Assembly: GCA_002359315.1 (NCBI GenBank) | Contig: DEMS01000006.1 | Span: 1-64,000 of the forward strand | DNA: 64,000 bases | Direction of reading: 5' to 3' | Origin: Bacteroidetes bacterium UBA2664 | GTDB taxonomy: Bacteria; Bacteroidota; Rhodothermia; Balneolales; Balneolaceae | Part shown: positions 35,857-44,260 of the stretch, piece after piece | Layout of the letters: every line of letters begins with the position of its first letter | Position numbering within the stretch: the stretch's first letter is position 1 | Translations under genes and position numbers: made by a program | The notes under the pieces: generated by a model | Told to the model about the DNA's origin: nothing | Database searches by the model: none | The model's input: only the letters and a program-made list of their open reading frames with translations

Positions 35857-36081
35857 TTTTCTCTATGTTACTTAGTTATTTTGAGTTCAGAATAAAAATT
35901 GAATAAAATCGTCAGGTTGAGCGCAGTTCCGACTGCTTTTAGTCGGGACGCTCCTCTTTTATCCCATGTATCGAAGCGGAATGAAGTCGAAACCATCTCA
36001 CATGAATTATTAACACTAAATTTATTCATACCATTTAGATCTAAATGGCTGAAGATTAATTTATCAAAGTCTATTTAACAG
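35857..36081. other. Intergenic region with repeat copy C
   Basis: Bases 35911-36002 hold a dispersed element with GTCAGGTTGAGCGCAGT, an imperfect hairpin CCGACT-loop-AGTCGG at about 35929-35947, and the shared CGCTCCTCTTTTATCCCA at 35949-35966. It also shares CGAAGCGG further on with copy B. The remaining bases are AT-rich and hold no gene. Confidence 0.7.
35911..36002. repeat. Dispersed intergenic repeat, copy C
   Basis: Shares an exact 18-base core with copy B (28473-28490) and similar flanking sequence. Short inverted repeats inside it suggest a REP-like or small hairpin element. Confidence 0.7.
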
Positions 36082-36186
36082 ATTACTACAATTGTGCCAC
36101 ATCTTTAGCGAAACAAATTACTACAATCATGCCACATCTTTAACGAAATATATTACAACAATCGTGCCGCATCTTTCGCAAAATAG
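36082..36186. repeat. 35-base tandem triplication including the 3' end of hemB
   Basis: Three in-phase 35-base units lie at 36082-36116, 36117-36151 and 36152-36186. They share the pattern ATTACTACAATYRTGCCACA, then TCTTTAnCGAAA. The third unit holds the last eleven or so codons and stop of hemB; the other two are noncoding downstream copies with a few substitutions. Translated in frame, copies 1 and 2 still read FAKDVA and FVKDVA, like the true FAKDAARLL end. Confidence 0.95.
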
Positions 36187-37136
36187 GTGGCAATCAAGTC
36201 TGTCCCTGCTCTTTTGAACGATATTAATGTTTCCATCATTGCCTCTTCCTCATTGAGCCAGCCCATTTTTGCAGCTGCTTTGATCATTGCATACTCTCCT
36301 GAAACATTATAGACGGAGACCGGCAAGTTCACCGACTCTTTAACAGCTCGTACCACATCCAGATAGGGCAGGCCCGGTTTTACCATGATGATATCCGCGC
36401 CCTCTTTTTCATCTAAAATAGCCTCTCTCACAGCTTCATTCACGTTTGCGGGGTCCATTTGATAGGTTTTTTTATCCCCAAATCCGGGTGCCGAATCCAA
36501 TGCATCTCTGAAAGGGCCGTAGAAAGAAGAGGCATATTTAGCACTATAAGCCATAATCCCTGTATCATAGAAACCGTTTTCTTCAAGAGCCTCACGCATC
36601 AACAAAATTCTGCCATCCATCATATCTGAGGGAGCTACAAAATCGGCGCCGGCTTCTGCATGACTCACCGCCATTTTGGCAAGTAGTTCCGCACTTTCGT
36701 CATTTACAATCTTGTCATTTTGAACAATGCCATCATGGCCATAAATGCTGTAAGGATCCAGAGCAACGTCCGTCATCACAACCATCTCAGGGAACTCTTT
36801 TTTAATCGCTTTGACCGTTTTTTGCATCAACCCCTCAGGGTTCAGTGCTTCCGTACCCTCATTATCTTTTTTATCATCCGGTACTTTTGCAAACAGTAAA
36901 ACCGACGGGATACCCAGGGATTGAATCTCTTCTACCTCTCTCATCAGTAGATCGATGGAAAATCGATGATAGCCCGGCATCGACGCAATCTCACTTTTTA
37001 CATTTTTACCTTCTACGACAAACAGCGGAGCTATAAAATCAGCGGCTCCAACGTTGTGCTCCGACACCATTCTTCTGATATTTTCACTCTTGCGAAGTCG
37101 GCGTCCCCGGGCATATGGAAAATCTGATCTGCTCAT
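36153..37136 (-). CDS. hemB: HemB, delta-aminolevulinic acid dehydratase
   Basis: HemB condenses two 5-aminolevulinates to porphobilinogen. Active-site lysines are Lys200 (AYSAKYASSFYG) and Lys253 (MVKPGLPY). The metal loop reads DVALDPYSIYGHDGI, with Asp-rich residues rather than the cysteines of zinc enzymes, so it should be the magnesium-type enzyme. Length 327 is typical. Its 3' end lies inside a 35-base triplication. The ChaN-like gene ends just upstream of its start, only nine bases away. Confidence 0.98.
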   Translation of the reverse strand: MSRSDFPYARGRRLRKSENIRRMVSEHNVGAADFIAPLFVVEGKNVKSEIASMPGYHRFSIDLLMREVEEIQSLGIPSVLLFAKVPDDKKDNEGTEALNPEGLMQKTVKAIKKEFPEMVVMTDVALDPYSIYGHDGIVQNDKIVNDESAELLAKMAVSHAEAGADFVAPSDMMDGRILLMREALEENGFYDTGIMAYSAKYASSFYGPFRDALDSAPGFGDKKTYQMDPANVNEAVREAILDEKEGADIIMVKPGLPYLDVVRAVKESVNLPVSVYNVSGEYAMIKAAAKMGWLNEEEAMMETLISFKRAGTDLIATYFAKDAARLL

Positions 37137-37145
37137 AATTTTAAC

Positions 37146-38009
37146 TTAATAAGTTCGTGTCATCGATCGGGGAATAACGATCGTAAAATCTGCTGCAGCT
37201 AATTCCTCCAAATCCACATCATTGGGATCATCAGCCAAAATAGTATTGATACTTATGATTTCATACCCGCTTACTTGATCTTCAATGAACCAGATAATTC
37301 CCTCCCAATTGTTCGAATGGTAAGAGCCGTTCAAATGGAACAGTTGGTCATCAAGTCCCATATTCAGTAGAATAAAATGCGCCATTGTAGCGTCTTTTAC
37401 TGCTTGTGCATAGATGAGATTATCGCCCCCGTGTCCACCCGCCGCCTCTGCTATGCTAACATAACTTGGAATCGTGATATCGATATCGATTGGCAGTGGA
37501 GCCATCCACTGTTTAGCTTCGTTGCTTAAAGAGTCCAGAGCTTCCAGTCCATCTCTAAAAACAGACGATGCATAACGTCTTGGGATATTTGTAGCAATCA
37601 GCTGAGCATTATTCTCTTTCGCCAGCTCCAAAATGGGTTTATAATCCGTGTCGTAGTTATTCCATAACCGTGCTTCACTCTCAAAGCTGCTCTGACTTAT
37701 TTGATTACTGAAATATTCATCAATAAGTATCTGCTGATCCGCTTCAAACATCTCCATTCCAATATGAGTTTGCCGTGATGGATCCTCAATCAGTTCTTTA
37801 GCTATTTCAAATTGAAGCCAATGTGCTATCGGGTCGTTATGAAGCTCACCAAAAAATATGAGATCGTGACTCTTTATTTCTTTCAGTAATTCTGAATATA
37901 AAACAGTGTCACCTTGCCCTGTATAAATTATATAAGCAGGTTTCTCAGCATTTAAGTTTAGCACTGTTATAAAAAATGCAGTAATTGAAATTGCAAGAAG
38001 TTTAATCAT
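37146..38009 (-). CDS. ChaN-like (Tiki-superfamily) secreted protein, putative heme/iron handling
   Basis: The 287-residue protein has a signal peptide (ending NLNA at about residue 21) and the ChaN/DUF399 pattern: FFGELHNDPIAHWLQFE (about 51-67), HIGMEMFEADQQ (about 80-91), an ATNIPRRYASSVF segment and a late FHLNGSYHSNN. In the family the GELH and GSYH segments carry metal- or heme-binding residues. It lies immediately upstream of hemB (9-base gap) and downstream of an M28 peptidase gene, so it fits a heme- or iron-linked role in the envelope. Exact substrate not proven. Confidence 0.88.
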   Translation of the reverse strand: MIKLLAISITAFFITVLNLNAEKPAYIIYTGQGDTVLYSELLKEIKSHDLIFFGELHNDPIAHWLQFEIAKELIEDPSRQTHIGMEMFEADQQILIDEYFSNQISQSSFESEARLWNNYDTDYKPILELAKENNAQLIATNIPRRYASSVFRDGLEALDSLSNEAKQWMAPLPIDIDITIPSYVSIAEAAGGHGGDNLIYAQAVKDATMAHFILLNMGLDDQLFHLNGSYHSNNWEGIIWFIEDQVSGYEIISINTILADDPNDVDLEELAAADFTIVIPRSMTRTY

Positions 38010-38015
38010 TGTGTT

Positions 38016-39671
38016 TTAATCCAATTCCTGTAAATACATATTTCGAATCGCTTCAAATTCATCACCCGGAGTCCAGCTCATCATTTCATCACTGTTGATT
38101 ATATCAAACGAAGCACGAAATATGAGCCTTACGTCACTCTCCATTCCAGCCATATCCCAGTACTCATTGATTTCATCTGATACAGAGTGATAATTTGCCG
38201 ATCGAACACTATCGACCACAGCTGCATAATCGTCAGGTTTGTCTATATAATCGTTTCCGCCATTGAGGTAAATGGCCGGAATACCAATCCTTGCAAAAGA
38301 GAAGTGATCTGACCGATAAAAAATCCCCTGTTCCGGCCGCAGATCTCGAACAGCAACCCGATCGGCTTGTTCAATATGCTGTTTGAATATATCCGTGAGA
38401 CTGTTCCGTCCATATCCGATGAGGACCATGTCGTTTGTCTCCCCAAAAATCTGCATACTGTCCAGGTTTATATTGGCTGACACCTTCCCGGGATCAACGG
38501 TTGGATTTCTTGACCAATAAAGTGATCCCAGCAATCCCATCTCTTCTGCCCCGACGAACATAAATTTCACACTGCGTCGCAATTCACCTTCAACCATTTT
38601 TAACGCCTTTGCTGTCTCCAATACAGCACTTACACCACTTGCATTATCTTGTGCACCATTATTTATGGAATCCCCATTTACGGGTGAGGTAACCCCCAGA
38701 TGGTCATGATGAGCTGAAAAAATCACATATTCATCTCGTAAAGAACGATCGGATCCCTCAATTTTGCCAATCACATTCTTTGATGACAGATTACCGTATT
38801 CAGCATTTAAATTAACGTCAACGGTAACGCCATCTAATAGGATAGGCGTAAAATCTCTCGAATCAGCGGCTTCCAGCGTTTCACTTAATTCTAATCCGGC
38901 TTGTTCCAAAAGAGTGGAACTGCTCTGTTCGGTTAACCAGCTGTTAAATTCAGGTTTATTTCCATCGGTAGATTCTCCGCTTTTAAGAGAAAATCTCTCC
39001 CTGCCCCAGCTGTTGGCAACGACTGACCATTCATACCCTGCAGTTGGAGTTGTATGAATAATAATTGCACCCAATGCACCCATCTCTTCTGCTTTTTCAA
39101 ACTTATAGCTCCATCGGCCATAGTAGAGTCGTGCATTCCCCTCAAATATTTCAGGGTCATGAGAGGGATCACTATTTTTGAATACGACTATTTTACCGGT
39201 AACATCAACTCCTTTGTAATCATCCCAATCATATTCAGGGGCTTGAATTCCAAAACCGACATATACGACCTCTGCATCCCGAATACGTACTTCCTCAGCT
39301 TCATTACTTGGCCAAGCCATAAATTCAGTGAAATAATCCAATTCTTCGACCACTGTCCCATTCTTCTTAATGCTGATTAAAGCTGTGGACCTGTCAACAC
39401 GCTGACTCAAAAGCGGAACTTCCTGGATATACGATCCGTCCGGCATTCCGGGCTCTACACCGATCTCTTCCAATTGACCAATCAGGTAATCGACTGTTAA
39501 ATCTTCTCCGTGAGTGGCTGGGGCTCTTCCTTCAAATTCATCGGATGAGAGTGTTTCAATATGATTTAATAGTGAGGTCTCTGTTATTGATTGCTCTGCT
39601 TCTTCCATATCTACAGCTGGCTGACAAGCAGCAAACCATATAAACGCACAAAAAATTGATAATTTTTTCAT
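38016..39671 (-). CDS. M28 family aminopeptidase lipoprotein
   Basis: The 551-residue predicted lipoprotein (Cys16 after WFAA) is a zinc peptidase. A PA insert domain (about 120-240) precedes the catalytic part. Zinc ligands and marks are HHDHLG, the NGAQDNASG segment, the general base region GAEEMGLLGS, NLDSM and SDHFSFARIGIPAIYLNGG. Members act as aminopeptidases in the envelope. It is followed by the ChaN-like gene with only six bases between, so the two form an operon with hemB downstream. Confidence 0.95.
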   Translation of the reverse strand: MKKLSIFCAFIWFAACQPAVDMEEAEQSITETSLLNHIETLSSDEFEGRAPATHGEDLTVDYLIGQLEEIGVEPGMPDGSYIQEVPLLSQRVDRSTALISIKKNGTVVEELDYFTEFMAWPSNEAEEVRIRDAEVVYVGFGIQAPEYDWDDYKGVDVTGKIVVFKNSDPSHDPEIFEGNARLYYGRWSYKFEKAEEMGALGAIIIHTTPTAGYEWSVVANSWGRERFSLKSGESTDGNKPEFNSWLTEQSSSTLLEQAGLELSETLEAADSRDFTPILLDGVTVDVNLNAEYGNLSSKNVIGKIEGSDRSLRDEYVIFSAHHDHLGVTSPVNGDSINNGAQDNASGVSAVLETAKALKMVEGELRRSVKFMFVGAEEMGLLGSLYWSRNPTVDPGKVSANINLDSMQIFGETNDMVLIGYGRNSLTDIFKQHIEQADRVAVRDLRPEQGIFYRSDHFSFARIGIPAIYLNGGNDYIDKPDDYAAVVDSVRSANYHSVSDEINEYWDMAGMESDVRLIFRASFDIINSDEMMSWTPGDEFEAIRNMYLQELD

Positions 39672-39817
39672 TGAATCATTATTAGTTAAAATCGGAATCT
39701 AAAATTACCGTTTCAGTCTATCAGGTACAAATTGAATAGTATTAAACCCGAACCGGCAAGACTCATTTCAACATTAATATATTTCACTAACCCACTCTTT
39801 TTTCGTATGATTTATAT

Positions 39818-40645
39818 ATGTCAAAGATCAATGATTTCTACCAAAACAAGACTCTCTTAATTACCGGTGCTGCCAGTGGAATAGGGAAACGATTCGCGGA
39901 GCGTATTTCACGTTATTCGGGTGTTACACTCTTGTTATGGGATCGAAATCCGGATCAATTGAAAATCATAAAACAACAGCTTGAGTCGAACTGTGAAGTT
40001 TTTGTTTGTGATATTGATATTTCAGATCCAAATCGAATATCATTAGAAGCTGATCGATTAATTAAACAGAATTTTCTGCCGGATGTAATCATAAATTGTG
40101 CCGGTATTGTGGTGGGAAAACTTTTCCACGAGCACTCTTCATTAGAGATTGAAAAAACCATGCAGATCAATACGACCGGTAGTATGTGGGTAACGCATGC
40201 TTTTTTAAGTGATATGATCAAAAGAGGCAGTGGCAGCATTGTGAACTTAGGGTCCGCATCCGGTTATATCGGAAATCCGCGTATGAGTGTGTATGCAGCC
40301 AGTAAATGGGCAATTTTAGGATGGAGTGAATCACTTCGTATTGAGATGAAGCAGTTAAAAACAGGAATACAGGTCACCACTGTTATTCCAAGTTATATAA
40401 ATACCGGTATGTTTGAAGGGGTAAAACCGCCACTGTTGACACCCATTTTGGAAACGGATACTATAGTAGAACGGATGGCCACCGGGATTGCAAAAGGATC
40501 AGAGCAAATTAAAGCTCCTTTGATTGTGCATTTCATCCCCTTATTAAAAGCAATTTTACCCTCTTCTTTATTTGATTGGCTGGCCGGAAATGTGTTTGGT
40601 GTATACAATTCAATGACATCTTTTAAAGGAAGGAGCAAAGAGTAA
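39818..40645 (+). CDS. Short-chain dehydrogenase/reductase (SDR)
   Basis: The 275-residue protein is a classical NAD(P)-binding SDR with TGAASGIG at residues 16-23, NCAGIV at about 93-98, a catalytic Ser in GSASGY and Tyr159/Lys163 in YAASK. The C-terminal part is more hydrophobic (FIPLLKAILPSSLFDWLAG), which may mark membrane association. Two bases separate it from the ALDH gene, and the MDR gene follows, so the three enzymes are likely cotranscribed. A role in fatty aldehyde or alcohol turnover is inferred from the set. Confidence 0.93.
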   Translation: MSKINDFYQNKTLLITGAASGIGKRFAERISRYSGVTLLLWDRNPDQLKIIKQQLESNCEVFVCDIDISDPNRISLEADRLIKQNFLPDVIINCAGIVVGKLFHEHSSLEIEKTMQINTTGSMWVTHAFLSDMIKRGSGSIVNLGSASGYIGNPRMSVYAASKWAILGWSESLRIEMKQLKTGIQVTTVIPSYINTGMFEGVKPPLLTPILETDTIVERMATGIAKGSEQIKAPLIVHFIPLLKAILPSSLFDWLAGNVFGVYNSMTSFKGRSKE

Positions 40646-40647
40646 AT

Positions 40648-42015
40648 ATGACCCTCTCTCAACAAATTGCAAATCAAAAGTCTTCCTTTTTTAAAGGAAT
40701 AAATCGTCCTTTATCCACTCGGATGAAACATCTTTCAACTTTGAGAGAGTTAGTTCAGGATAATGAGTCCCTTTTTTATGAAGCGCTTCAAAAAGATCTT
40801 GGGAAACCTGAATTTGAAGTCTACACCACTGAAATTATCACCGTCTTAAATGAAATTGATGTTCATCTAAAAAATGTCAAACAGTGGGCCAAAGTACGGG
40901 CGACCGGTAATTCTTATTTTACTTTTCCATCTAAAAGTAAAATATATAGTCAGCCTCTTGGTGTGGTTTTGATCATTGGTGCCTGGAATTACCCCATTCA
41001 CCTAACATTAATGCCATTGATCGGGGCAATTTCAGCCGGCAATACAATCGCGCTTAAACCCTCCGAATTAGCTCCGAATACATCTTCTCTTTTGGCAAAA
41101 CTATTTCGGTATTATTTTGAGCCTGATTTCATCTCTGTGCATGAGGGGGGTGCGGATACCTCTACCAAATTGCTCAAAGAGCCCTTTGATAAAATATTTT
41201 TTACCGGCAGCACTCATGTTGGTAAAATTGTGATGAAAGCAGCCGCAGAGCATTTAACGCCTGTCACGCTTGAACTGGGCGGGAAGAGTCCTGCAATCAT
41301 ACATAAAGATGCAGATATTACGGTATCTTCCAATCGAATATGGTGGGGGAAAACATTAAATGCCGGGCAAACCTGTGTAGCGCCGGATTTTGTTGCCATT
41401 CATGAATCAAAAAAGGCAGAGTTTATTGAAGAGTCTAAAAAAACACTTCTTAATTTTTTTAATAACGATTATATCATAGGAAGTAATTACACTCAAATAG
41501 TAAATACATCTCATTATGAACGACTCACTCATCTTTTACAGACAGGAAAGATAATAGCAGGAGGGAATACCGACCCCGACACCCGATTTATTGAACCCAC
41601 TTTGATGGAAGCTGAATGGGATGATTTTATCATGCAAGAGGAAATTTTCGGCCCACTTTTACCATTGATCACATTTAGTAAACCGGAAGAAGTGATGCAA
41701 AAACTACAAGATATGCCATCCCCATTAGCTCTCTATCTGTTTACGGAGGATGAGCAATTTCAGAAGGATATTATCACTCATGTCCCTTTTGGCGGGGGAT
41801 GCGTCAACGAAACAGTCAGTTATCTTGCAAATCATCATCTGCCATTTGGCGGGGTAGGAAAGAGCGGGATGGGTTCATATCACGGAAAATATAGTTTTGA
41901 TACGTTTAGCAGAGAACAATCTATACTCTATAAAAGTTATTGGCCCGACCCTGATCTGCGCTATCCGCCTTATGACGATAAAATTATCACCTGGTTTAAA
42001 CGACTTTTTTCTTAA
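40648..42015 (+). CDS. Aldehyde dehydrogenase (ALDH3-like)
   Basis: This 455-residue enzyme has the ALDH3 layout, ending shortly after the catalytic and bridging domains. The general base Glu209 lies in LELGGKSP and the nucleophile Cys243 in GQTCVAP. ALDH3 enzymes oxidise medium- and long-chain aldehydes, NAD or NADP dependent. It lies between SDR and MDR genes, 2 and 17 bases away. Together they could convert fatty alcohols to acids, but the substrate is inferred. Confidence 0.93.
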   Translation: MTLSQQIANQKSSFFKGINRPLSTRMKHLSTLRELVQDNESLFYEALQKDLGKPEFEVYTTEIITVLNEIDVHLKNVKQWAKVRATGNSYFTFPSKSKIYSQPLGVVLIIGAWNYPIHLTLMPLIGAISAGNTIALKPSELAPNTSSLLAKLFRYYFEPDFISVHEGGADTSTKLLKEPFDKIFFTGSTHVGKIVMKAAAEHLTPVTLELGGKSPAIIHKDADITVSSNRIWWGKTLNAGQTCVAPDFVAIHESKKAEFIEESKKTLLNFFNNDYIIGSNYTQIVNTSHYERLTHLLQTGKIIAGGNTDPDTRFIEPTLMEAEWDDFIMQEEIFGPLLPLITFSKPEEVMQKLQDMPSPLALYLFTEDEQFQKDIITHVPFGGGCVNETVSYLANHHLPFGGVGKSGMGSYHGKYSFDTFSREQSILYKSYWPDPDLRYPPYDDKIITWFKRLFS

Positions 42016-42032
42016 CAAATAGAAATTTCGTT

Positions 42033-43031
42033 ATGACTCCATTCACGTTTAAGGCATTAGTTGCAGAAGAGATTAAGGGTGAGTTTACACAATCCATTCA
42101 AACAGTATCATCCTCCCAACTGCCGGATCATGATGTGTTGATTCAAGTTCATTATTCCTCTTTAAATTACAAGGATATGTTATCTGCAACCGGACAACCC
42201 GGAATCACAGATCAATATCCATTGACACCCGGCATCGATGCATCAGGCATTGTTTTTAAAAGCAGTGATAAGCGCTTTAAAGAGGGAGATAAGGTCATTG
42301 TGACCAGCTATGATTTAGGAATGAATACTCCAGGAGGTTTTGGAAACTTCATTTCTGTCCCGGGAGATTGGATTGTACCTCTTCCTGAACATTTAAGCTT
42401 AAGAGAAAGCATGATGATTGGAACGTCCGGACTCACAGCGGCTATGGGGGTTCACAAGATCTTGAATCAGGGCATTCAACCGTCAGATGGAGAAGTGGTC
42501 GTAACCGGTTCTACCGGAGCTGTCGGTAGTTTTGCCATTGCCCTGTTGTCTAAACTCGGTTTCAAAGTAACGGCCATTACCGGAAAAACAGATGAAAGCA
42601 CATTTCTTCATTCCATTGGTGCTGATAAAATTGTTAGTCGTTTTGATCTCGACTTACAAAAAGCCCGGCCACTCCTTTCTTCAAAATGGATTGCCGGCGT
42701 GGATTGTGTCGGAGGAGATTTATTGGACTATATTCTGCGTCAAACTGCCCATAATGGCATGATCACTTGCTGCGGCAATGTAGCAGGAGACAGATTAAAT
42801 ACCAGTATCTATCCTTTCATATTGAGGGGGGTAAGCTTGCATGGAATAGATAGCGGAATTGCCAGAATGGCGGACCGATTGTCAGTTTGGAATAAACTGT
42901 CCGGAGAGTGGCAATTCAACAAAGAACAGATTTGTAAATTTATAACTCTTTTGGAATTGCCTGATGAAATCAGAAAAATGCAGAATGCTCAACAAATTGG
43001 AAAAGTTGTTATTCAACTACCAGTTTCATAG
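42033..43031 (+). CDS. YhdH/YhfP-type zinc-free alcohol dehydrogenase-like oxidoreductase
   Basis: The 332-residue MDR-family protein shows the family's SLNYKDMLSATGQPG (about 46-60), GIDASGIV (about 70-77), a nucleotide-binding GSTGAVGSFAIALL stretch (about 158-171) and no zinc-ligand cysteine pattern. The YhdH subgroup reduces quinones or acryloyl-CoA-like substrates with NADPH. Its last 23 bases overlap the convergent receiver gene at 43009. The third gene of the SDR-ALDH-MDR run. Confidence 0.92.
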   Translation: MTPFTFKALVAEEIKGEFTQSIQTVSSSQLPDHDVLIQVHYSSLNYKDMLSATGQPGITDQYPLTPGIDASGIVFKSSDKRFKEGDKVIVTSYDLGMNTPGGFGNFISVPGDWIVPLPEHLSLRESMMIGTSGLTAAMGVHKILNQGIQPSDGEVVVTGSTGAVGSFAIALLSKLGFKVTAITGKTDESTFLHSIGADKIVSRFDLDLQKARPLLSSKWIAGVDCVGGDLLDYILRQTAHNGMITCCGNVAGDRLNTSIYPFILRGVSLHGIDSGIARMADRLSVWNKLSGEWQFNKEQICKFITLLELPDEIRKMQNAQQIGKVVIQLPVS

Positions 43032-43437
43032 CACTTTTACCCATTTTTCTACGCAGATACATTTCTGTTTTCTGCAGAGCATTGGCCAAATCTACTTTCC
43101 GAACCGGTTTTAATAAGTATTCAATATAACCCACTTTTTCCGCTTTCAATCTTTCGCTGTCATCAGCACTTCCTGAGATAAAAATGGTTTGAAAATCAGA
43201 ATGCATTCTTGCGGTTTTGACGGTTTCGATTCCATTCATAACCCCGTCGAGGCGCACGTCTGTGAGTACAATTTCAGGTTTTAATATTTTAATCTTCTCA
43301 ATCGCATCTTCACCTGATTTTGCATCCCCAAGAACTTCATAACCTAAACTGGTCACAAGCCGATTGATGATCATTGACAATACAAGATTGTCTTCGATAA
43401 TAAATACTGTCCGTTGTTTAATTTTCAGATCGTTCAT
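43009..43437 (-). CDS. Single-domain response regulator
   Basis: The 142-residue protein is a stand-alone CheY-like receiver. The phosphoacceptor is Asp60 in VLTDVRLDG, the acidic pair lies at Glu15/Asp16, and conserved Ser and Lys follow (FISGSAD, LLKPV). No output domain is present. It could act as a phosphate shuttle. Its 3' end overlaps the convergent MDR gene by 23 bases. No cognate kinase is adjacent, though a multi-PAS kinase cluster lies 6 kb away. Confidence 0.92.
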   Translation of the reverse strand: MNDLKIKQRTVFIIEDNLVLSMIINRLVTSLGYEVLGDAKSGEDAIEKIKILKPEIVLTDVRLDGVMNGIETVKTARMHSDFQTIFISGSADDSERLKAEKVGYIEYLLKPVRKVDLANALQKTEMYLRRKMGKSAMKLVVE

Positions 43438-43722
43438 AACACCCTCATGCTTAGGTTCTTCAACAAGATATTAATAAATTTTAATTAAACAAACGAATTA
43501 TTAAAAAATTTTAATATTTAGAATAATTGCTCTCTTACTCTGCTTATCTCATCTTACAATAGATAGTACGTAATGTTTCTTCTTTCGGATGGGCGTCACG
43601 ATTATATTATTTCATAATTGGAGGCAACCATTCCCAGTGTTCTCTTGTACAGACAGTTAGAGGTATTCAATTGAACAACATAGCCGTTTCACCATGGAAC
43701 AATGATTTAAAACCCGTAAGCC
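43438..43722. other. Intergenic region between the receiver and ECF sigma genes
   Basis: About 285 bases, AT-rich. It presumably holds divergent promoters for the receiver gene (minus) and sigma gene (plus). I see no clear hairpin, repeat or open frame in it. Confidence 0.5.
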
Positions 43723-44250
43723 TTGTTCAAAGATATTATTAAAGGGTGCCGCAAGCGATGGCGTAAGGACCAAAAAGAGCTTTATGAAATGTTCTATGCC
43801 TATGGTATGAGCATTACTCTTCGATATGCAAACTCCAGGGAAGAAGCGGTCGACATTTTAAACGATGCATTTATGAAAGTATTTACAAACATTCGAACCT
43901 ACAATGAGCACCAACCATTCAAACCCTGGCTCCGGAAAATAATCGTAAACACCGCTATTAACCACTATCACAAAATCAGCCGGTTGGACAAATGGGAGTA
44001 CCTGGAAGAATCAAACGATAAACTTTCGACTGAATCAATGGCACTAAGCGGAATACAGTATGATGAAATCATTGAAATGGTACAACAGCTCTCCCCTTCA
44101 TACAGAACCGTATTCAATCTGTATGTGATTGAGGGATTTAAACATGAAGAGATCGCTGAAATACTTGGGATTTCAATTGGTACTTCTAAATCCAATCTGT
44201 CTAAAGCAAAACGTAATCTGAGATCACTCCTTGAAAAAAATCTAATTTAG
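43723..44250 (+). CDS. ECF-type RNA polymerase sigma factor
   Basis: This protein of 175 residues has the ECF pattern: region 2 (about 15-80, DILNDAFMKVFTNIRTYNEH and PFKPWLRKIIVNTAINHY) and region 4 (about 115-170, LSPSYRTVFNLYVIEGFKHE and EIAEILGISIGTSKSNLSKAK). An in-frame TAA at 43717-43719 fixes the 5' limit, and a TTG at 43723 is the best start because conserved sequence begins directly after it; the first ATG would cut into region 2. The next gene, eleven bases on, is a membrane partner. Confidence 0.93.
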   Translation: MFKDIIKGCRKRWRKDQKELYEMFYAYGMSITLRYANSREEAVDILNDAFMKVFTNIRTYNEHQPFKPWLRKIIVNTAINHYHKISRLDKWEYLEESNDKLSTESMALSGIQYDEIIEMVQQLSPSYRTVFNLYVIEGFKHEEIAEILGISIGTSKSNLSKAKRNLRSLLEKNLI

Positions 44251-44260
44251 AGCCTATTTT

